From an uncultured Acidimicrobiia bacterium (GTDB lineage: Bacteria; Actinomycetota; Acidimicrobiia; Spongiisociales; UBA5794), in NCBI GenBank assembly GCA_913031525.1, contig CAJWGC010000006.1, positions 1 through 17,966 on the forward strand: a stretch of 17,966 nucleotides of DNA, given 5' to 3'. A program made the position numbers and the translations under genes. The notes under the pieces were generated by a model, which worked only from the letters and a program-made list of their open reading frames with translations, was not told where the DNA came from and ran no database searches. How positions within the stretch are numbered: position 1 is the first letter of the stretch; the number at the start of each line of letters is the position of its first letter. Below, piece after piece: positions 1-7,027 of the stretch.

Positions 1-446
1 TGGCACGAGTTATGCCAATGCTATCGGGGTTCTTTCTTTTCACTGCTTTCGCATCGATCGGTCTTCCAGGATTGAACGGGTTCATCGGTGAGTTCAAGAT
101 CTTGATTGGCAGTTATATAACGTTGCCAGGTCACACGGTTTTCGCTGTCTTTGGCGTTGTCCTAGCGGCCGTCTATTTGCTATGGGCATACGAGCGCATA
201 TTTACTGGGCCGATCCTCAAACCAGCAAATGAAGATCTGCCGGATCTCGACAGTCGGGAGATCGCGATGTTGATTCCTATAGGCATTTTCATTGTTCTGC
301 TCGGCGTCTTTCCCAAGCCTGCTTTGGACCGGATTGAGCCTTCGGTCGAGCTCATCCTTGACCGAATCGAGCGAACCACAGCATTTGAGACTCCTGAACC
401 GGGACGGATTGCTGATCTTGCTGGACACGTGAGCGGAGGGAGATAG
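1..446 (+). CDS. nuoM: NuoM (complex I antiporter-like subunit), C-terminal part, first nuo cluster
   Basis: This is the 3' end of a proton-pumping membrane-arm subunit of complex I; the 5' end lies outside the window. The reading frame is open from base 3, with no start or stop before the TAG at 444-446. About 148 residues remain. They include the family's late helices with the typical segment ASIGLPGLNGFIGEF, followed by transmembrane stretches and a soluble acidic tail. The downstream nuoN starts 2 bases after the stop. It differs strongly from the second NuoM encoded at 11657-13240, especially after the GLPG motif, so the two copies are old paralogues. Assignment to NuoM rather than NuoL or NuoN rests on the motif and on the position directly before nuoN. 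Confidence 0.9.
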   Translation, partial: ARVMPMLSGFFLFTAFASIGLPGLNGFIGEFKILIGSYITLPGHTVFAVFGVVLAAVYLLWAYERIFTGPILKPANEDLPDLDSREIAMLIPIGIFIVLLGVFPKPALDRIEPSVELILDRIERTTAFETPEPGRIADLAGHVSGGR

Positions 447-448
447 TT

Positions 449-1987
449 GTGAGCAATATCGCCTTTCTTCCCATCGCTCCCGAAATTGTGCTATTCAGTG
501 CAGCGTTAATCCTGCTTTTGGGTCACGTCACTTTCGGCTGGGGTGTTCGAATCTGGGGCTGGATCTCCGGTGCCGGATTCGTAGCCGCTATTGCGTTGTC
601 TTGGGCCCAGTGGTTACGGATCGACGAGCTTGGAGGAGGCACGCTTCATTTCGCTTTCCGCGGGACCAACCACGGTGAATCTCTAACTCCTGCGATCGTT
701 ATGGATCACTTCTCCTCGTTTGCAGGCCTGCTCATCTTCGCGGTAGCTGGTCTCGCGATGATGGCGGGATGGGAACTTGTCCGTAGTTTCGAACGTCGCG
801 GAGCCGAATTCATAGCTCTCGCCCTCATCGCGGTCTCTGGCATGCATTTGATGACAGTCTCAGCAAATCTCATCACTCTTTTCATCGGACTCGAAGCGGC
901 CTCCATCGCTCTATACGTCTTGGCGGGTTTCGACCGCACTGGTTCCCACTCGGATGAAGCTTCGATTAAGTATTTCCTTATGGGTTCGTTCGCCTCGGCT
1001 CTGTTCGTCTACGGCGTCGCTCTCGCTTTCGCTGCGTTCGGATCTACATCCCTTTACGGCGCCGGATCGATTGCCACTCCGGTTGTCGACTCAATCCGTG
1101 AATTCGATGTAGCGGCGTCCGTATCATCCGAGCCAGGACTCATGCTGGTCGCTGTGGCTCTTCTCATTGTCGGGCTAGGTTTCAAGGTTTCTGCAGCACC
1201 GTTTCATCAGTGGGCGCCTGATGTCTATCAGGGAGCTCCTGGAGGTGTCATTGGCCTTATGGCGGCTGGAGTGAAAGTCGCCGGATTTGCCGCGATGGCT
1301 CGGATTCTGGTTGGGGCTCTAGATATCTCCGTTGCTAAAGAGAGCTGGTCTCACGGACTAGCGGTTATCGCTGCCGTTTCAATTGTTATTGGGACAGTGC
1401 TTGCTATTGCTCAGACGGATTTGAAGCGGATGCTCGCGTACTCTGGTGTAGCGCAAGCCGGTTACATCCTGACTGGAGTAGTCGCCGGCATAGATGGAAT
1501 CCCTGCCATGTGGTTCTATTTGGCGACCTACACCGTCCAACTCGTAGGCGCATTCGGCATTGCAGCGATCGTATCCGGTCCGCGTGGTGGGCCCAGTGCT
1601 CTGTCCGAGTATTCGCAGCTTTACTCTCGGGCGCCTTTACTGGCAACTGGTTTAGCGGCATTGATGCTGGCAATGGGTGGTATTCCCGGCACAGCCGGTT
1701 TTATCGGGAAGCTCGCAGTGTTTTCCGCTGCCGCTGATGGTGACTTTCTTTGGCTCGTCGTGATCGGTGTTGTGGCGGCTGCTGCTGGTCTCTGGGTTTA
1801 TCTACGAGTCATTGTCGTCATGTTTTTTCAGCGAGATTCGTTAGCGACTCTTGATGTCGCTGGTTCTCCTCTTCAAATCCCGCTCCTTGGGCGCGTAGTT
1901 GTTGTCGTAACGATCGCGGCGACGGTTTTGCTCGGTATCGTGCCGTGGCCTCTTCTGAATTTGGTGCAGCACGCACTCCCGCTTTAA
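449..1987 (+). CDS. nuoN: NuoN (complex I antiporter-like subunit), first nuo cluster
   Basis: This encodes a 512-residue membrane subunit of complex I, of the proton-translocating Mrp-antiporter-like family, and is near the usual NuoN length. It has about 14 hydrophobic helices. The key charged residues are visible: the helix-5 glutamate in LFIGLEAAS (Glu149), a lysine in SIKYFLMG (Lys174), and the broken-helix lysine in GFKVSAAPFHQW (Lys246), followed by PDVYQGAP. The start is a GTG at 449, two bases after the nuoM stop, preceded by a strong ribosome binding site (GGAGGGAGA at 435-443). It appears to be the last gene of the first nuo cluster; the next gene begins about 90 bases later and is a regulator. 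Family assignment is very secure. That this cluster also carries nuoEFG upstream is only a guess, because that part is not visible. Confidence 0.96.
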   Translation: MSNIAFLPIAPEIVLFSAALILLLGHVTFGWGVRIWGWISGAGFVAAIALSWAQWLRIDELGGGTLHFAFRGTNHGESLTPAIVMDHFSSFAGLLIFAVAGLAMMAGWELVRSFERRGAEFIALALIAVSGMHLMTVSANLITLFIGLEAASIALYVLAGFDRTGSHSDEASIKYFLMGSFASALFVYGVALAFAAFGSTSLYGAGSIATPVVDSIREFDVAASVSSEPGLMLVAVALLIVGLGFKVSAAPFHQWAPDVYQGAPGGVIGLMAAGVKVAGFAAMARILVGALDISVAKESWSHGLAVIAAVSIVIGTVLAIAQTDLKRMLAYSGVAQAGYILTGVVAGIDGIPAMWFYLATYTVQLVGAFGIAAIVSGPRGGPSALSEYSQLYSRAPLLATGLAALMLAMGGIPGTAGFIGKLAVFSAAADGDFLWLVVIGVVAAAAGLWVYLRVIVVMFFQRDSLATLDVAGSPLQIPLLGRVVVVVTIAATVLLGIVPWPLLNLVQHALPL

Positions 1988-2078
1988 CAACGTCGAGCTA
2001 TGAGCGATGGATGTCGATTTCGGTCGGATTCATGATTGGATCTGATTTGACTAATTGAGTGGAACTACTCTGTGGGCT

Positions 2079-2735
2079 ATGGAAACTTCTTACTCCGTAT
2101 CGTACCGTGAGTACGTAGAGGCAATTTGGGAGATTGAGCAAGAAAACATTGAGCCAATCCAAGCAAGGATCGCCGATTGGCTTGGCGTTAGTCGTGCATC
2201 AGTCTCCGAGATGATGCGCAAGATGGAGGCGGATGGCCTTATCTCTGTTTCGTCTGGGATAGCACTTACGCCTGAGGGGCGCCATCTCGCCGAAGTGGTT
2301 GTCCGAAGGCACCGTCTCGCAGAGCGGTTTCTTTCCGAGGTGCTCGGTCTTCCATGGATCAAGGTGCATGCTGAGGCTGAGGTCTGGGAGACCACGATCT
2401 CTGATGATGTAGAGAAAGCCATGTGGGAGTTGATGGAGAACCCTCAGACTTGCCCACACGGGAACCCCATTCCAGGAGCTGGTTACAAGCCGCCACCTAT
2501 GAAACCCATAGCTTCGATGGAGCCAGGAGAGAGTTTCCGACTTGAGCGCATTTCAGAAGAGCTGGAGCTTGATATTGAGATGATGAGTTTTCTCGATCGA
2601 TCAGGACTCCGCCCGGGTGCCCTTATAACCGCGAGCGACAAAGACCCACGTGGTGTGCTCACAGCCACAGTCGAGGGTTCTCCGATTGGGATTAGTCGGT
2701 TTGCTTCAGAGCGGCTGTTCGTTGCTATTGCCTGA
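2079..2735 (+). CDS. DtxR/MntR-family metal-dependent transcriptional regulator
   Basis: This is a 218-residue regulator that likely represses or activates metal-uptake genes when loaded with Mn(II) or Fe(II). The N-terminal winged helix (about residues 5-65) contains the recognition region IADWLGVSRASVSEMMRKME. The dimerisation and metal-binding domain follows (about 66-135), with RRHRLAERFL and the FGNPIPG-like HGNPIPG. A FeoA/SH3-like domain occupies the C-terminus (about 145-218). By alignment from memory to DtxR and MntR, the ancillary-site residues His78, Glu82 and His97 are kept. At the primary site the acidic residues Glu11, Glu14, Glu101 and Glu104 look MntR-like, but Thr105 replaces the usual histidine. 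I chose ATG 2079 because the family begins here; an upstream TTG at 2055 would add eight unlikely residues. No clear operator palindrome was found in 1988-2078. The regulon is unknown. Confidence 0.88.
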   Translation: METSYSVSYREYVEAIWEIEQENIEPIQARIADWLGVSRASVSEMMRKMEADGLISVSSGIALTPEGRHLAEVVVRRHRLAERFLSEVLGLPWIKVHAEAEVWETTISDDVEKAMWELMENPQTCPHGNPIPGAGYKPPPMKPIASMEPGESFRLERISEELELDIEMMSFLDRSGLRPGALITASDKDPRGVLTATVEGSPIGISRFASERLFVAIA

Positions 2736-2871
2736 TATCGGAATGAGATTCGTAGTCACCTTATTTATCTTCAACAAATCAATCTAGATCGCCGCGTTTT
2801 TGACGATCAGCATGATCTGAGTGAAGCATGATGAAACGAAAGCCTCTTGCGCGATATGTATTTTGTACGAT

Positions 2872-2908
2872 GAGCGTCGAATCTCCTGAAAATTAGATTT
2901 GATGCTTC
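2872..2908 (+). terminator. Strand-biased RNA hairpin between convergent genes
   Basis: Bases 2872-2884 can pair with 2895-2907 to give a 13-pair stem with a 10-base loop. Three of the pairs are G-U wobbles that exist only in plus-strand RNA. On the minus strand these become A-C mismatches. This suggests that the structure acts on transcripts coming from the DtxR-family gene. The run after the stem is CTCGGGGTTTT, so the U-tract is displaced and a classic intrinsic terminator is not proven. Confidence 0.4.
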
Positions 2909-2924
2909 TCGGGGTTTTGAGAGT

Positions 2925-4013
2925 TCATCCGATCAATAGGGGCACGGTTTGTTCTGCAGCAGTCATTCCGCCGTGGTTACCGATCATCCGGTCGTCGCTG
3001 AACTGATGTAGGAGTAGCGCGTTGTCTTCTGCTAACAGAATTCCGTCTGGAGCTCTTGTGGCAAGACTGGGATGATGGAATCCGGTGCCCCACCATTCGA
3101 TAGCGTCGTCGATTGGTATCCACGTTGCTGGTAGTAGGCCGGCGATTTCCTCCCCATTTCCGAGGACAAACATTGCCCTTCCGTCACCGTAGAAGATGCG
3201 ATTTCTCTGCAATTCTTTTGGGATCTCGTGCTGAGCGTCGGGCTTGAAGTCGATATGGCCGTGATCGGAGGTACCCACGATCGCGACATCATCGGGCATC
3301 TTATTTACTAGGCCTTCCCAGATAGATGCCGCCACTTGAAGAGTGGCGGCATATTCTTCAGAGTCTTGTCCATGAACGTGGGCCGCAAAGTCCACGTTCG
3401 GCACATAGACAACGACCAACTTTCCCGGACCAGCCAGAGATTTTGCGATGGAGACGATTTGATCCGTGGTTGCCACTGGCTCGAATCGGCATCCTCGGTA
3501 AAGGGCTTTTGTCAGTGAGGAGCGATCAAAGTGCGCTGGTTGAACAGTAAATGTGTCGATGCCGAAGGCTGTCAATCGCTCCCATAGGTTGGGAGTTGGC
3601 AGCAAACTTTCGGTGTTGTAGTCGAGAGGTTTTCCCCACAACGTGGTCCATTTGATGGTGTTGGCGACTTTTTCGATCTCCGGAATCCACATCTGGTATC
3701 CGAGGAGACCATGTTCTGCTGGAGTCAGGCCGGTTGCGATAGAGGCCAAAGCTACCGTGGTGGTCGAAGGAAACACTGTGTCAATGTCGGCCACTCGCGC
3801 TTGGCGAATCACATGAGCAGCCGGATGTTCGAGCTGTCCTGAGCCCAGACCATCGAAGAGGACCAGGACATATCCCGGAGCTGCTGGTACAGCAGCCTCG
3901 AGATTCTGGTAAAGCAACGGATTCGGCGATGAACCCGTCAGGCGAGTCTCGATCGTTGATATGAGATTTACGATCGAACTTCCTTTGTAGTCAGGGACGT
4001 TAATAGTTGGCAT
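2925..4013 (-). CDS. Alkaline phosphatase-superfamily phosphodiesterase / nucleotide pyrophosphatase
   Basis: This is a 362-residue enzyme of the type I phosphodiesterase/nucleotide pyrophosphatase group (alkaline phosphatase fold), expected to hydrolyse a phosphodiester or phosphomonoester with two metal ions. The complete ligand set can be seen: Asp54 in LFDGLG, the probable nucleophile Thr85 in FPSTTTVA ahead of ATGLTPAEHG, Asp208 and His212 in NVDFAAHVHG, Asp250 and His251 in SDHGH, and His347 in GNHGGM. No signal peptide or membrane segment is visible, so it is probably cytoplasmic. The ATG start at 4013 has AAGGAT-type sequence about 13 bases upstream on the minus strand. It lies between two nuo clusters, divergent from nuoA and convergent with the regulator. 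The substrate cannot be told from sequence, and a link to respiration is not shown. Confidence 0.85.
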   Translation of the reverse strand: MPTINVPDYKGSSIVNLISTIETRLTGSSPNPLLYQNLEAAVPAAPGYVLVLFDGLGSGQLEHPAAHVIRQARVADIDTVFPSTTTVALASIATGLTPAEHGLLGYQMWIPEIEKVANTIKWTTLWGKPLDYNTESLLPTPNLWERLTAFGIDTFTVQPAHFDRSSLTKALYRGCRFEPVATTDQIVSIAKSLAGPGKLVVVYVPNVDFAAHVHGQDSEEYAATLQVAASIWEGLVNKMPDDVAIVGTSDHGHIDFKPDAQHEIPKELQRNRIFYGDGRAMFVLGNGEEIAGLLPATWIPIDDAIEWWGTGFHHPSLATRAPDGILLAEDNALLLHQFSDDRMIGNHGGMTAAEQTVPLLIG

Positions 4014-4211
4014 GGCGTGAGTGTTGATCCTTATTGGCTCTTCTGCAAAAGGAATGAATGAGAAGACCCAGGTTCAAGGTTTCTCGCAGCAGGGAGAAAA
4101 GTCGGTCCGAATAAGAATCAGAAGCTTTCTTTTTCCTTTCTATAGGACCCTTTTTGGGCGACCAATATTTTGCATTTTGAATCCTGAATCCTTCAGTTCG
4201 ATCTTCAAGAT

Positions 4212-4239
4212 TTGGGGTGGCCCGTCCCATTCCTATACT
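4212..4239 (+). promoter_or_regulatory. Candidate sigma-70-type promoter of the second nuo operon
   Basis: TTGGGG (4212-4217) and TATACT (4234-4239) are separated by 16 bases, which fits a housekeeping promoter with a good -10 and a moderate -35. Transcription would start near 4246 and leave a leader of roughly 33 bases before the proposed nuoA start at 4279. It is the best candidate I see in the 265-base divergent gap 4014-4278. The call is by eye only. Confidence 0.35.
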
Positions 4240-4278
4240 CATGATGGACCAAGCCGCTACATCGTCGGGGTCACACTG

Positions 4279-4659
4279 GTGCAGGACTATTTCGGCGACT
4301 ACATAACTGTGGCTGCGTTCGCAGCCGTTGGTGCTCTTCTCGTGGCTGCCGGGCTATTTGTTTCTTCACTGATTCGCCCTAACAAGCCTAATCCAGCGAA
4401 ATCGTCGACCTACGAATGCGGAATCGATCCAGTGGGAGGAGGATGGAGCCAGTCTCATATCCGCTATTACGTGTTTGCTCTGTTGTTCCTCATATTCGAT
4501 GTCGAGGCCGTCTTTATATTCCCATGGGCTGTCAAACTCAACGATTTCCAGGCTGCGGGACTCGGGGGCTTCATCCTCGTGGAGATGGTGATTTTTATTT
4601 TAATTCTCGTTCTAGGCCTTCTCTACGCGATTCGTAAAGGAGTACTTCGATGGGAGTGA
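4279..4659 (+). CDS. nuoA: NuoA, complex I membrane subunit
   Basis: This is a three-helix membrane subunit at the junction of the two arms of complex I. Helices lie at roughly residues 10-33, 68-90 and 95-118. The family's conserved loop with its cysteine (YECGIDPVGGG) and the following RYYVFALLFLIFDVEAVFIFPW are present. I place the start at GTG 4279, giving 126 residues, with GGGG about 9 bases upstream. The frame stays open back to 4021, but those extra 86 residues show no NuoA character and would cover the promoter region, so I reject them. The stop overlaps nuoB by 10 bases. It is the first gene of the second nuo operon. The identity is secure; the exact start is moderately certain. Confidence 0.93.
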   Translation: MQDYFGDYITVAAFAAVGALLVAAGLFVSSLIRPNKPNPAKSSTYECGIDPVGGGWSQSHIRYYVFALLFLIFDVEAVFIFPWAVKLNDFQAAGLGGFILVEMVIFILILVLGLLYAIRKGVLRWE

Positions 4660-5147
4660 TCGAACGGTTCGGTGGAGTCAAGCCCGTCTCCTGGTTGCTC
4701 AACTGGTCTCGCCGTTACTCTCTGTGGTTTTTTCAATTTGGATTGGCTTGTTGCGCCATCGAGATGATGGCAGCGTCGGCTCCTCGATACGACTTCATGA
4801 GATTTGGGATCATCCCGCTACCGGCATCTCCTCGACAGGCCGATCTAATGGTCGTAGCAGGAACTGTCACTGACAAGATGGCTCCGGCGGTTCGTCGCCT
4901 TTATGACCAGATGCCTGAGCCTAAATATGTTATATCGATGGGGTCTTGTTCTAACTGCGGGGGCCCTTATTGGGATTCTTATTCGGTCACCAAGGGAGTA
5001 GACCAGGTCATTCCGGTTGACGTGTACGTTCCTGGCTGTCCGCCTAGGCCCGAAGCCTTGATGGAGGGCATCGTTCTGCTGCAAGAGCAGATCAAAAACG
5101 AAGATGTTCGAGAGAAGTGGAAGCAGAGTGATCGAGCCACCGTCTGA
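4650..5147 (+). CDS. nuoB: NuoB, complex I subunit carrying cluster N2
   Basis: This 165-residue subunit holds the last iron-sulfur cluster, N2, which hands electrons to quinone. All four [4Fe-4S] ligands are visible: the adjacent pair Cys34-Cys35 in GLACCAIEMM, Cys100 in MGSCSNCGGPY, and Cys130 in PGCPPRPEAL. Length and motifs fit the standard bacterial subunit. The ATG at 4650 overlaps the nuoA stop and has a strong ribosome binding site (AAAGGAG at 4636-4642). It is followed by an overlapping nuoC. Nothing in the sequence suggests loss of activity. Confidence 0.98.
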   Translation: MGVIERFGGVKPVSWLLNWSRRYSLWFFQFGLACCAIEMMAASAPRYDFMRFGIIPLPASPRQADLMVVAGTVTDKMAPAVRRLYDQMPEPKYVISMGSCSNCGGPYWDSYSVTKGVDQVIPVDVYVPGCPPRPEALMEGIVLLQEQIKNEDVREKWKQSDRATV

Positions 5148-5739
5148 GGTAACCGAGACGTCCTTCGAGTCTTACGCCGCGGAACTCGGAGAGTCTCTCG
5201 GCGCGGAACGAGTCGTTGCCCGACACGATACCGTTCGTATTTACGTCGATTCTCAAGACTGGGTACAGACGATTCAGTCTGCCCGTGATAACGCTGGTCT
5301 GGAGTTCTTTTCTTGGTTGAGCGCCATTGACTGGTCGCGCGATGTAGCCGTTGGCGATCCTGTTGAAAATCCGGAAGAACTAGAAGAACGGATCGAGGTT
5401 ATCTGTCGGCTCTCATCGGTTGAGAACGGTGATGGGGCGCACTTTGTCTCGGTTCTGGACATAGAGAAGCCGGCCATTGACTCTTTGGTTCCAGTTTTTG
5501 CGGGGGCGGAATGGCATGAGCGCGAAGCAACTGAGATGTTCGGTATCTCATTTACTGGATTGCCTAATACCGATCATCTTTACCTTCCCGACAGTTTCGA
5601 AGGAAATCCGCTTCGCAAGTCTTATGCGCTACTTGCCCGCGCCGTAAAGCCGTGGCCAGGTGATGTCGATGTAGAAGCAATGCCCGATGCTTCTGGAGAA
5701 CAAGATCAGAATGAGGAACAAACGATGGGTGAGGTATGA
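5104..5739 (+). CDS. nuoC: NuoC, complex I 30-kDa-type subunit
   Basis: This is a peripheral-arm subunit that packs against NuoB and NuoD and helps build the N2 region. The family signature is present near residues 140-180: WHEREATEMFGISFTG, then YLPDSFEGNPLRKSY. The protein is separate from NuoD, not fused as in some proteobacteria. The start is uncertain. ATG 5104 gives 211 residues and overlaps nuoB by 44 bases. GTG 5128 gives 203 residues, overlaps by 20, and has GGAAG just upstream. The C-terminal tail is strongly acidic (EQDQNEEQ), with no obvious counterpart in the family core. The stop overlaps nuoD by 4 bases (ATGA), which indicates translational coupling. Confidence 0.95.
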   Translation: MFERSGSRVIEPPSEVTETSFESYAAELGESLGAERVVARHDTVRIYVDSQDWVQTIQSARDNAGLEFFSWLSAIDWSRDVAVGDPVENPEELEERIEVICRLSSVENGDGAHFVSVLDIEKPAIDSLVPVFAGAEWHEREATEMFGISFTGLPNTDHLYLPDSFEGNPLRKSYALLARAVKPWPGDVDVEAMPDASGEQDQNEEQTMGEV

Positions 5740-6932
5740 CAGTTATCGACCCGACCGTCGCGATGCACCTATCCGAGGCCGCCGTCTCAGTTGAGCTCGA
5801 GACGGCGGACATGACGATCAATATAGGGCCGCAGCATCCTTCGACCCATGGTGTCCTTAGGCTTGTCGCCAGGGTCGATGGTGAGCGTGTTCACGATGTG
5901 AACCCAGTAATCGGCTATATGCATCGCGGATATGAGAAACTTGCCGAGGTTCGCACTTATGCTCAGATCACCGCACTGGTGAATCGAATTGACTGGGTAT
6001 CTGGATTCGCCAATGAGGTTGCTTTTATTTCTGCAGTCGAGAAGCTTATGGGCCTCGAAGTGCCAGATCGAGCGAAATACATTCGCCTCATACTTACAGA
6101 GCTCACGAGGATCTCGTCGCATCTCGTGTTTATGTCGTCTTATCCACTCGAGCTCGGAGCTACAACGCCACTTATGCATGCACTTCGCGAACGCGAACAT
6201 GTAATGGATCTCATCGAAGGAGTGACCGGCGGAAGGTTCCATCCCAATTTCAACCGAGTCGGCGGCGTCAAACCGGCGTTGGGGCAAGGAGCCTCTACTA
6301 AGAAGATGAGCCAAGATCTTCCGGCCGGCTTTCTGCAGGCAACTAGCGACGCGATGGATCAGGTGGCGGGAGTTTGCGACGATCTCGATGAGCTTGTCAC
6401 CGGTAATGAGTTTTTCCAAGCGCGCACAGTTGGGGTGGGTTTTATTCCTAGAGAAAAAGCTCTCGAGTACGGTCTGTCAGGACCAAATTTGAGAGCTTCT
6501 GGAGTAAATTTCGACCTTCGGAAGAAGGGCGAAATGGTCCTTCCTTATGACGATTTTGATTTTGACGTCCCCATTGGAAGTAATGGAGATTGCTTCGATC
6601 GCTATGTGGTGCGGCTCCAAGAAATCCGTCAGGCGATGAAGATCGTGCGTCAGGCAGTCGAGAAGATCCCCGCGGGTCCGCTTCAGGCGAAAGTGCCTCG
6701 AATCATCAAGGTTCCCTCTGGTCAGGCCTATGTACGTACGGAAAACCCGAAAGGAGAGATGGGTTACTACATCGTATCGGAAGGTGGAAGAATTCCATAT
6801 CGGGTGAAGATTCGGTCAGCATCGTTTTCTAACTTATCGATCCTGCCTTGGATACTTGAAGGTGCTCTTGTTCCTGACATGGTGGCCATCATGGGGAGCC
6901 TTGATTTCGTACTAGGAGATGTGGATCGATGA
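5736..6932 (+). CDS. nuoD: NuoD, complex I 49-kDa-type subunit (quinone site)
   Basis: This 398-residue subunit, together with NuoB, forms the quinone-binding pocket next to cluster N2. Typical segments are IGPQHPSTHGVLRL (residues 30-43), YMHRGYEKL (61-69), the central SSHLVF and PNFNRVGG regions, and the conserved C-terminal end DVDR. Arg64 in MHRG (codon 5925-5927) is the position that is symmetrically dimethylated in the mitochondrial homologue NDUFS2; a candidate methyltransferase gene lies at 14912-15991. ATG 5736 is chosen because it overlaps the nuoC stop as ATGA and follows GGGTGAGG. Met26 would be a shorter alternative matching the usual family start. The gene ends in another ATGA, which begins a short frame leading to nuoH. 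Confidence 0.98.
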   Translation: MTVIDPTVAMHLSEAAVSVELETADMTINIGPQHPSTHGVLRLVARVDGERVHDVNPVIGYMHRGYEKLAEVRTYAQITALVNRIDWVSGFANEVAFISAVEKLMGLEVPDRAKYIRLILTELTRISSHLVFMSSYPLELGATTPLMHALREREHVMDLIEGVTGGRFHPNFNRVGGVKPALGQGASTKKMSQDLPAGFLQATSDAMDQVAGVCDDLDELVTGNEFFQARTVGVGFIPREKALEYGLSGPNLRASGVNFDLRKKGEMVLPYDDFDFDVPIGSNGDCFDRYVVRLQEIRQAMKIVRQAVEKIPAGPLQAKVPRIIKVPSGQAYVRTENPKGEMGYYIVSEGGRIPYRVKIRSASFSNLSILPWILEGALVPDMVAIMGSLDFVLGDVDR

Positions 6933-7027
6933 GCCGAGGGTTTCTGATTCCTCATCTAGAGGCGCGGACTTTTTTTAGCCCTTGCAAGGCGACTCAATCC
7001 AGCGTTCGTGAAGGGATAGTGTCGTGA
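6929..7027 (+). CDS. Possible 32-residue coupling peptide between nuoD and nuoH
   Basis: A short frame begins at ATG 6929, overlapping the nuoD stop as ATGA, and ends at TGA 7025-7027, overlapping the nuoH GTG start as GTGA. It fills the 91-base nuoD-nuoH gap exactly. The 32-residue product (begins MSRGFLIPHLEAR) resembles nothing I know and has no membrane helix. It may be a leader or relay that delivers ribosomes to nuoH. An open frame of this length arises by chance fairly often, so confidence is low. In standard 14-gene operons nuoEFG sit at this point. Confidence 0.25.
   Translation: MSRGFLIPHLEARTFFSPCKATQSSVREGIVS

Noticed and set aside
2055..2078. TTG start for the DtxR-family regulator
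   Set aside because: It adds eight residues absent from the family; ATG 2079 matches the expected N-terminus.
4021..4278. An 86-residue N-terminal extension of NuoA in the open frame starting at GTG 4021
   Set aside because: The extension has no NuoA-like helices or motifs, it would place translation across the likely promoter, and GTG 4279 gives a normal-length protein.
6976..6990. Palindrome CCTTGCAAGG next to a T-run in the nuoD-nuoH gap, considered as a terminator
   Set aside because: The T-run precedes the palindrome on the plus strand, the stem has no loop, and the site sits inside an operon that continues.
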